Below, one piece after another: positions 56,883 to 64,000 of a stretch of 64,000 bases of DNA (positions are counted from its first letter, which is position 1; every line of letters starts with the position of its first letter). The stretch is from Arthrobacter pityocampae (GTDB taxonomy: Bacteria; Actinomycetota; Actinomycetes; Actinomycetales; Micrococcaceae), in assembly GCF_002927275.1 (NCBI RefSeq), contig NZ_PRKW01000004.1, positions 434,001-498,000 on the forward strand. Reading direction: 5' to 3'. A model generated the notes under the pieces. The model had not been told where the DNA came from, made no database searches, and saw nothing but the letters and a program-made list of their open reading frames with translations. The position numbers were made by a program, and so were the translations under genes.

Positions 56883-57305
56883 TCAGCCCTCGCGGGCCTT
56901 GCGCGTCTCCCGGGCGTTCGCCTTCTGGAGCGCGTCGACGAGTTCGGCCTTCGACATGGTGGACCGGCCCGGCACGTCGAGCTTCCGGGCGAGCTCGTAG
57001 AGATGCTTCCTGGACGCGTTGGCGTCCACGCCGCCGGCCGTGCGCCCGCCCTCGGCGCCATGACCGGCGGCCTGCGCGTCGGAGGGCCCCTTCTCGTCCT
57101 TCGGCTCCCAGTGGTCGCCCACCTTCTCGAAGCCGTGCTTCAGGGAGGCGAACGCCGTGCGGCGGGCCCGCTCCCCGTCTCCGTACTGCTCCTCCGCGGC
57201 GTCGAGGGTTGCGGCGAACGTGTCCTGGGCCTTCTCGTCGGAGCGCTGGAGCGTGCTCGGGAGCGTCTCGGACCTGACCTTGCCGTCCTTCGTGAAGCGG
57301 GGCAT
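56883..57305 (-). CDS. ChaB-family protein with Rho-N/SAP-like C-terminus
   Basis: 140 residues. The N-terminal about 70 (SETLPSTLQRSDEKAQDTFAAT, GERARRTAFASLKHGFEKVGDHW) match the ChaB family, once named as a cation transport regulator. The C-terminal 40 (SRKHLYELARKLDVPGRSTMSKAELVDALQKAN) look like a Rho N-terminal/SAP-type helical motif that can bind nucleic acid. The ribosome site is GGAAGG. The role is unknown. Confidence 0.85.
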   Translation of the reverse strand: MPRFTKDGKVRSETLPSTLQRSDEKAQDTFAATLDAAEEQYGDGERARRTAFASLKHGFEKVGDHWEPKDEKGPSDAQAAGHGAEGGRTAGGVDANASRKHLYELARKLDVPGRSTMSKAELVDALQKANARETRKAREG

Positions 57306-57417
57306 CGCTGCATCCTTCCGGGTAGGGCAGCCCTCCGTGCGTTCGGGCTGCCGAGAGTACGGGACAAACCGGCGTCGACGGTGGGCTTTCCTGCCTTGTC
57401 GGCGGGGAACGACGGCG

Positions 57418-58365
57418 TCAGCCGAGCGTGGCGAGGTACCGGACCAGCTCGCGCGGCGCGGATTTCGGCGCCACCGCCTCCACCGCCGCGTTGTAGTTCG
57501 TGTTGGTGTTGACATCGTAGGTGAGGACGCGGCCGTCCGCGGTCTCGATGAACTCGATGCCGCAGACCTCCAGCTGGTTGCGCCGCGCGAAGTCCTCGAA
57601 CTGCGCGATGACGGGGTGGTCGAACCCCTCGCGGAGGCTGAAGAGCTGCTGCCCGGGCTCGGGGGCGATCGTGGCGCCCGGGGGCATGATGGGCCTGCCG
57701 GTCACCGGGTCGATCGCGCAGGCATCCGCCGGGCAGAGCTGGAAGCCGCCGCGCGCGGTGTCCGCCGTGATGGCGTAGACGAACTGTCCGCCCACGATCT
57801 CCGCCCGGGTGATGAAGGGCTCGGCGGCCTGGATGTACTCCTGGACGAGTGTAATGCCGTCCTGTGGTTCCTCGAACCCGCTCGATCCGACGTACTCGGC
57901 GAGCTCCTCGTGGGACTCGAACTTCCGCACCCCGAGGCCCTTGCCGCCCTGGTTATGCTTCACGATGAACGGCGCCGCGAAGCCGCGTGCCGCTTCGACG
58001 ATGCGTTCCCGTCCGACGGCGGCGACCGTGCGCGGGGTGGCGATGCCGGCGGCCTTCAGGGCGGTCAGCTGATCCACCTTGCTCATCTCGAGTTCGAGGA
58101 CGCGGCGGCCGTTCACGGTCCGGCGCCCGTGCGCCTCGAGCCAGGCGAGGACGGATCGCGCGTAGTCCTTCGACAGGCCGTGGTCGCGTGTATGGGCCGA
58201 GGCGCTGATACGCGACCAGAAGACGCCCTCCGGCGGCACGGCGTCGAGGTCCAGCACGCCGTCCGTGAGCAGCCACTCCACCACCTCGACGCCCTCGGCC
58301 TCGAAGGCGCGGGCGAAGGGTGGAAACCACTCGGGGTTCTCGTGCAGGGCGTAGACCGTCGTCAC
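57418..58365 (-). CDS. RimK-like ATP-grasp ligase
   Basis: 315 residues. The ATP-grasp core is visible as FIVKHNQGGKGLGVRKF, then LVQEYIQAAEPFITRAEIV, and the metal-binding GIEFIETADGRVLTYDVNTNTNYN. Such enzymes join a carboxylate to an amine with ATP. The N-terminal 100 residues form the pre-ATP-grasp domain. The start is GTG 58365 after AGGAGGCCCCCC. No adjacent gene shows the product. Confidence 0.88.
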   Translation of the reverse strand: MTTVYALHENPEWFPPFARAFEAEGVEVVEWLLTDGVLDLDAVPPEGVFWSRISASAHTRDHGLSKDYARSVLAWLEAHGRRTVNGRRVLELEMSKVDQLTALKAAGIATPRTVAAVGRERIVEAARGFAAPFIVKHNQGGKGLGVRKFESHEELAEYVGSSGFEEPQDGITLVQEYIQAAEPFITRAEIVGGQFVYAITADTARGGFQLCPADACAIDPVTGRPIMPPGATIAPEPGQQLFSLREGFDHPVIAQFEDFARRNQLEVCGIEFIETADGRVLTYDVNTNTNYNAAVEAVAPKSAPRELVRYLATLG

Positions 58366-58448
58366 GTGGGGGGCCTCCTGGAGGAATCGATGGACCTGCC
58401 CGGATAACCGGCGGCCGCGCGCCCCTATTCCGCCACGCCCTGATCGGA

Positions 58449-59858
58449 TCAGCGCGCGGGCGTCGCCTCCCGGGACTGCTGCCAGGCGGTCCAGGCGCTG
58501 TAGCTGCCGTCGAGTTCGACGACGTCGTACCCGGCGCGACGCAGAGCGCTGGCAGCGACGGAGTTCCGGAGCCCGCTCTGGCAGTAGCTGACGATGGTCC
58601 CGTCGGCGGGGAGTTCGTCGAGGTGCCACATGAGGCGGCCCCCGTTGAGCTGGTGGGCCCCGGGAATGTGCCCCGCGGCGTGCTCGGTGCGGTTGCGGAC
58701 GTCGAGGATCATCGCGGCGTCGACCGCTGCGAGGTCAGCGGGCTGGACGAGGGCCGGCGCGGTCAGGGGCAGCCCGTCGAGGCCGGTGACGTAACCGGCA
58801 ACATCGTCGATCCCGACACGGACGAGGTGGTCCCACAGCTCCTGGGCCTGGTCCTGGTCGGTGGCGAGCAGGACCAGCGGGTTCTTGTCCGTCTCGGGGT
58901 TCACGACCCAGGCGCCATGGGTGGCCGGCGTGGGGCGTGCGGGGATGTTGAGGGACCGTTCGACGGTTCCGGCGTGGACCTCGTCGGCCGTGCGGGTGTC
59001 GATGAAGGTGAGCGTGTCCGCGGCGAGGCCGGCGGCGACCTGCTCCGGGTCGAGTGCGGCCAGCGGCGCGCGTTCGCCCAGAACGGCGGGGCCGTCGCGG
59101 TTCTCGCGCTTCATCCGGCCGAAGTAGGTGTGGGCGTCGGGCTGGCCGTCGAGGAGTTCGTCGATGAAGCCCTGCTCGTCGTCTGCCGCCAGGTACGGGC
59201 CCCACCAGGAGTAGAGCCGCTCGTAGCCGACGGTGGAGGACGGGATGGCGCCCAGGGCCTTGCCGCAGGCGCTGCCGGCACCGTGGGCGGGGTGGACCTG
59301 GACGTAGTCGGGGAGGGTCAGGAACTTCTCCTGCAGACTCCGGAACAGCTGCCTCGCTCCCTCGAACCGAGTGTCGACGCCTCCGGCGGCCTCGTCGAGG
59401 AGGTCCGGGCGGCCGAGGTCGCCGGAGAACACGAAGTCCCCCGAGAGCAGGTAGCCGGGTGCATCGCTGAACGCACCGTCGGTGACGAGGAAGGACAGGT
59501 GCTCGGGGGTGTGCCCGGGGGTGTGGAGGGCCCGGATCCTGATGTTGCCGACGGTGATCGTGTCGCCGTCGACGAGGCGGGTGCCGTCGAAGGCGTACTG
59601 CCAGTCCGGTCCGCCTTCGCCGGAGACGTAGATCGCAGCTCCCGTCGCCGCGGCCAGTTCGCGGGTCCCCGAGAGGTAGTCCGCGTGGATGTGGGTCTCG
59701 GTGACGGCCACGATCCTCATGTTGTTCTTCGCGGCGAGGTCCTGGTAGACGGCGATGTCGCGTCGGCCGTCGACGACGACCGCGGTGCCGTTGGCCTGGC
59801 AACCGATCAGGTAGCTGGTCTGGGCGAGGTCCTCGTCGTAAATGCGTTCGAACAGCAT
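58449..59858 (-). CDS. Persulfide dioxygenase - rhodanese fusion (MBL fold, two rhodanese domains)
   Basis: 469 residues. Residues about 1-240 form an ETHE1-type metallo-beta-lactamase domain with THIHADYLSG, HTPGHTPEHLSF and VHPAHGAGSACG, the iron ligands of persulfide dioxygenases. Two rhodanese domains follow. The first (about 265-350) lacks a catalytic Cys; the second (about 365-460) has Cys in VSYCQSGLRN. It oxidises persulfide sulfur and transfers sulfane sulfur. Two CstR-type operators precede it and a strong AAGGAG site lies before the ATG. Confidence 0.92.
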   Translation of the reverse strand: MLFERIYDEDLAQTSYLIGCQANGTAVVVDGRRDIAVYQDLAAKNNMRIVAVTETHIHADYLSGTRELAAATGAAIYVSGEGGPDWQYAFDGTRLVDGDTITVGNIRIRALHTPGHTPEHLSFLVTDGAFSDAPGYLLSGDFVFSGDLGRPDLLDEAAGGVDTRFEGARQLFRSLQEKFLTLPDYVQVHPAHGAGSACGKALGAIPSSTVGYERLYSWWGPYLAADDEQGFIDELLDGQPDAHTYFGRMKRENRDGPAVLGERAPLAALDPEQVAAGLAADTLTFIDTRTADEVHAGTVERSLNIPARPTPATHGAWVVNPETDKNPLVLLATDQDQAQELWDHLVRVGIDDVAGYVTGLDGLPLTAPALVQPADLAAVDAAMILDVRNRTEHAAGHIPGAHQLNGGRLMWHLDELPADGTIVSYCQSGLRNSVAASALRRAGYDVVELDGSYSAWTAWQQSREATPAR

Positions 59859-59888
59859 CTGGTGCTCCTTCGGGTCGGACGGTGATGG

Positions 59889-59904
59889 ATACCCCAGGGG
59901 GTAT
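59889..59904 (-). promoter_or_regulatory. CstR-type operator, proximal to the persulfide dioxygenase gene
   Basis: ATACCCCAGGGGGTAT, a near-perfect palindrome 31 bp before the start of the dioxygenase fusion gene. It is of the G-tract type bound by CsoR/CstR repressors. Confidence 0.85.
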
Positions 59905-59923
59905 CGCTCTCTTCCTAAGCGTA

Positions 59924-59939
59924 ATACCCCTGGGGGTAT
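59924..59939 (-). promoter_or_regulatory. CstR-type operator, distal to the persulfide dioxygenase gene
   Basis: ATACCCCTGGGGGTAT. Its centre is 35 bp from that of the proximal site, about three and a third helical turns. Confidence 0.85.
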
Positions 59940-59967
59940 CCCGCAAGGCGGGTGCCGGGGGCCGCAT

Positions 59968-60013
59968 GGGTGCGTGACCGGGCCCGGAACGGGACGGGAC
60001 CGGTCACGCACCC
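59968..60013 (-). terminator. Terminator of the rhodanese-TSUP operon
   Basis: GGGTGCGTGACCGG at 59968-59981 pairs perfectly with CCGGTCACGCACCC at 60000-60013 (14 bp, 18-nt loop). It begins 3 bp past the stop of the TSUP-rhodanese gene and separates it from the dioxygenase gene. Confidence 0.75.
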
Positions 60014-60016
60014 GGT

Positions 60017-61326
60017 CTATGGGGTCCTGCGGAGGCGCCCGGAGGGCGACTGCTCCCGGGCGTCCCCCACCTGCTCGATCGGAAGCCCCGCCGCGGCCCA
60101 GGCCGTCATGCCACCGGTCATCGTGTCGGCGCTGTAGCCGGCGGCGTTGAGGGCATCCGCGACGTGCGCGGAGCGGTTGCCGCTGCGGCAGACGACGATC
60201 ACCGGCGTCTCCTTCTCGAGTTCCGGCAGACGGCGCTGGAGTTGCCCCATGGGGATGTGCAGGGCGCCGGGGATCGTCCCGGATGCCACTTCGAAGTCCT
60301 CGCGGACGTCGAGGACCTGCTCGTGCTGCCTGCGGTCATTGGTTGCGGTGATGGTGGTCTGGGCCATGGTGGAGTCCTTCCTGGGATCAGAGGGTGTCGG
60401 GTCCGGCTGGTGCGGACCCGCCGAGGCGCCGATATCGCCGTCCTGCCCCCGGCGCCGGGCGTTGAGGCGACAGGACGGGAGGATGAACCGGCAGGCCGCG
60501 AGCGCCGCGAGCGCGACACCCGCGATGATCGCGGCGGCGGCGGGACGCGCGTCCCCCGGGATCTGCTGGAGGAGGACGAAGGCGCCCATGGCCAGCACGA
60601 ACCAACCGAAGGCCTTGCGGAGTGCCGCCTCGGGGATGCGCCCGGCAAGCTGCGCGCCGATCAGGGATCCGACGATCGCGGCGGCCGTCACCGCGAGGGT
60701 GAGCGGCCAGTCGATCTGCACCGTCGTGAGGTACCCGGCGAGGCCCGCGAAGGACTTCATGGAGATCACGACCAGGGACGTGCCGACGGCGACGGACATC
60801 GGCAACCCGCCGAGCAGGGCCAGGGCCGGGACGACGAGGAATCCGCCCCCGGCTCCGACGAGCCCGGTGACCAGACCGACGACCGCGCCGTCGAGCAGGA
60901 CCCGCCCGAGCGGCAATTCGTGCCTGACGCGATCCACGGCTGTGCCATGAGCTGACGCGACGGGCTTTCGGCGGCCTCGGATCATGGCGATCGAGGTGGC
61001 GACCATCATCAGGGCGAAGGCGACGAGCAGGATCTGTCCGGGGATGAACCCGCCGAGGATCCCGCCGGCGAACGCCCCGACCATGCCGGCCGCGCCGAAG
61101 ATCAGCCCTGTCCGCCACATCACCCGTCCGCTCCGGGCGTGGCTGATGACACTGACCGCGGAGGTGACGCCGACGACGAAGAGGGACGCGGCGATCGCCT
61201 CCTTCGCCTCGAAGCCCGCCACATAGACGAGGATCGGGACGGTCAGGATGGACCCACCGCCGCCGAGCACGCCCAGGGACAGGCCGATGAGGATCGACAG
61301 GGCCAGAACCACGATCAGGACCGTAC

Positions 61327-61330
<4 letters not shown>
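60017..61330 (-). CDS. TSUP (TauE/SafE) transporter fused in frame to a rhodanese
   Basis: 437 residues. Residues about 1-290 form a TauE/SafE-type sulfur-compound permease with eight or so helices (GVLGGGGSILTVPILVYVAG, GLVGAGGGFLVVPALALLGG). After a polar linker (about 290-321) comes a rhodanese domain of 116 residues with catalytic Cys in VVCRSGNRS. An internal ATG at 60367 (residue 322) is preceded by AGGAAGGACTCCACC, a good ribosome site, so the rhodanese may also be made alone. The TSUP half lacks its own stop. Its start overlaps the upstream rhodanese stop (ATGA). Confidence 0.85.
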
Positions 61331-62377
<1,047 letters not shown>

Positions 62378-62395
62378 CCCGGACAAGGAGTCCTC

Positions 62396-62824
62396 ATGAC
62401 GTACACCCATTCCATCGCGCTCCCCCTGCCTTGGGACGAGGCGGTACACCGCACCCGGGACGCACTGCAGGAGCAGGGCTTCGGGATCCTCACCGAGATC
62501 GACGTACGGGCCACGTTCGAGACCAAACTCGGCGTGGACGCCGCTGCCGCGGTCGGCGACTACATCATCCTCGGCGCCTGCAATCCCGCCCTGGCGAGCC
62601 GTGCCCTCGCGGCGGAGCCCTCCATGGGCGCGCTCCTGCCCTGCAACGTCGTCGTCCGGCGGGGTCCTCAGGAGCGGGAGACCACGATCGAGGCCATCGA
62701 CCCGCAGACCATGGTCCGGCTCAGCGCGAGCGCGGCGGTCAGCGCGGTGGCCGACGACGCCGGGGTCCGCCTCGACAGGGCCCTGGCCCGCCTCACCGAG
62801 CCCGAGGAGCAGCCGGCGCCCTGA
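62396..62824 (+). CDS. DUF302 protein
   Basis: 142 residues with the DUF302 pattern: DEAVHRTRDALQEQGFGILTEIDV, the YIILGACNPALASRAL segment containing Cys and MGALLPCNVVVR with a second Cys. It starts 18 bp after cstR with AAGGAG before the ATG, so the two share a transcript. The family is often linked to sulfur or metal genes; its biochemical role is unknown. Confidence 0.88.
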   Translation: MTYTHSIALPLPWDEAVHRTRDALQEQGFGILTEIDVRATFETKLGVDAAAAVGDYIILGACNPALASRALAAEPSMGALLPCNVVVRRGPQERETTIEAIDPQTMVRLSASAAVSAVADDAGVRLDRALARLTEPEEQPAP

Positions 62825-62904
62825 CCTGCGGGTCCTGCCCACCGGCGGACCCGACCCGGTGGGCATCCGCATTCATGCCCACCGACCGGGCAGATCCGAT
62901 GGGG
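62823..62904 (+). repeat. ~82-bp structured element, copy A
   Basis: It starts at the DUF302 stop codon. Three arms: TGCCCACCGG (62836-62845), CCGGTGGGCA (62856-62865) and ATGCCCACCG (62875-62884). The middle arm can pair with either flanking arm (10 bp each), giving two mutually exclusive hairpins. An outer GCGG/CCGC helix extends the first. A diverged second copy lies at 63259. Confidence 0.75.
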
Positions 62905-63031
62905 CACACGCCCCGCCCATCGGCGTCGAGAAGTACACGTCCCGGAAACACATTCGCAATACCGCTCCCGAATCATGGAGGCAGCCCGCCGTCCCGACGG
63001 GCCGCACCTTCAGGACCACCGAGGAGCACCC

Positions 63032-63253
63032 ATGACCGCGCTCGCCACTCCCGCCACCGCCCGCATCCTCGACCTCGCACACCTACGCGCCGGCATACTC
63101 GTCGAGGCCCGCCGCCGGAACGAGGTGCACTACCGCGGGTACGTGGAGGACACCGCACCCGGCCTGGGCGTCATCTGGATCCGCGATGACCTCGCCGGGC
63201 ACCGCGCCATGCTCCATCTGGACGAGTACAACATCTGGCAGGTCGCAGCCTGA
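63032..63253 (+). CDS. 73-residue protein of unknown function
   Basis: It begins MTALATPATARILDLAHLRA and contains RNEVHYRGYVEDTAPGLGVIWIRDD and a C-terminal HLDEYNIWQVAA. The ribosome site GAGGAGCACCC precedes ATG 63032. I do not recognise the family; it looks like a small folded beta-rich protein. It is bounded on both sides by copies of a structured repeat. Confidence 0.65.
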   Translation: MTALATPATARILDLAHLRAGILVEARRRNEVHYRGYVEDTAPGLGVIWIRDDLAGHRAMLHLDEYNIWQVAA

Positions 63254-63258
63254 CCCCT

Positions 63259-63342
63259 GACCTGCCGCGTTCTGCCCTCCGGCGGACCCAGCCCGGTGGG
63301 CAGAACGCGTTCATGCCCACCGACCGGTGAGGTCCGATGGGC
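63259..63342 (+). repeat. ~82-bp structured element, copy B
   Basis: It begins 6 bp after the stop of the 73-residue gene. CGCGTTCTGCCC (63266-63277) pairs perfectly with GGGCAGAACGCG (63298-63309), extended by CCGG/CCGG after one mismatch. Alternatively the middle arm CGGTGGGCA (63294-63302) pairs with TGCCCACCG (63314-63322). The outer helix differs in sequence from copy A but keeps its pairing. Confidence 0.75.
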
Positions 63343-63380
63343 CCCCGTCGCACGAGTCTCCGCCTCCGCCCGGGCGCGGC

Positions 63381-63458
63381 CCGGCAGGCCCGGCACTCCT
63401 AGACTCCCGGCAGGCCCGGCACTCCTAGACTCCCGGCAGGCCCGGCACTCCTAGACTG
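63381..63458 (+). repeat. 26-bp tandem repeat, 3 copies, each with TAGACT
   Basis: The unit CCGGCAGGCCCGGCACTCCT + AGACTC starts at 63381, 63407 and 63433; the last copy differs only at its end. Each unit carries a TAGACT that fits an actinobacterial -10 element. There are no spacers, so it is not a CRISPR array. It ends directly before the ABC-F start. Confidence 0.9.
63452..63457 (+). promoter_or_regulatory. -10 element of leaderless ABC-F gene
   Basis: TAGACT, 6 nt, then ATG 63464. It is the third of three identical TAGACT boxes spaced 26 bp. Confidence 0.6.
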
Positions 63459-63463
63459 GAGGG

Positions 63464-64000
<537 letters not shown>

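Noticed and set aside
63381-63458. Possible CRISPR array
   Set aside because: The three 26-bp units abut with no unique spacers between them, and no cas genes are present. It is a tandem repeat.

Overview
The window is high-GC DNA with tightly packed genes. Many junctions are GTGA or ATGA overlaps, and many genes start a few bases after a TAnnnT box, which suggests leaderless transcripts. This, together with a bifunctional-type dCTP deaminase, DtxR/IdeR-type iron boxes, DUF4235 and DUF6480 proteins and a cysteine-free rpmB-rpmG-rpsN set, points to an actinobacterium. An Arthrobacter-like member of the Micrococcaceae is my best guess; the family is an inference, the phylum is well supported. 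It reads as ordinary chromosome. I see no phage, transposon, integrase, CRISPR array or rRNA, and only one tRNA (Gly-CCC).

Layout: 1-0.6 kb, the end of an amino-acid ABC ATPase. 0.6-3.7 kb, a ykoE-ykoD-ykoC thiamine-precursor ECF importer behind a TPP riboswitch. 3.8-8.8 kb, DUF4235, an FUSC-like exporter, a pterin dehydratase/VOC fusion, an FAD monooxygenase and a GT87-like membrane protein. 8.9-10.6 kb, umuD-umuC, with umuD lacking its protease dyad and apparently frameshifted. 10.6-17.5 kb, a lone receiver domain and a complete Mrp Na+/H+ antiporter operon (A/B fusion, C, D, E, F, G). 17.7-22.7 kb, an MFS permease, dcd, tryptophan dioxygenase, a protealysin-type M4 protease with its emfourin inhibitor, tRNA-Gly and panD. 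22.9-27.5 kb, a sugar ABC importer resembling LpqY-SugABC. 27.5-34.6 kb, two membrane proteins, a PRISE-type reductase, a thioredoxin-NHL protein and a CopD-CtaG fusion. 34.7-36 kb, HU and the ribosomal protein cluster. 36.3-41 kb, glgC, MarR, an SGNH hydrolase, a lipid kinase and an M23 peptidase. 41-45.2 kb, ferric-siderophore uptake; its likely binding protein lies apart at 55.7-56.8 kb under a near-identical iron box. 45.2-58.4 kb, mixed housekeeping and stress genes.

The most coherent accessory system is at 58.4-62.8 kb. It is a sulfane-sulfur (persulfide) regulon: a CsoR-family repressor with the CstR residue pattern, a DUF302 protein, a rhodanese-DUF2892 protein, a TSUP transporter joined in frame to a rhodanese, and an MBL-fold persulfide dioxygenase with rhodanese domains. 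Five copies of a 16-bp ATACCCC-n-GGGGGTAT-like operator mark its two control regions.

The last 1.2 kb carries two copies of an ~82-bp element whose arms can form competing hairpins, with sequence changes that keep the pairing. It also has a triplicated 26-bp unit holding a -10-like TAGACT in front of an apparently leaderless ABC-F gene that runs off the window.
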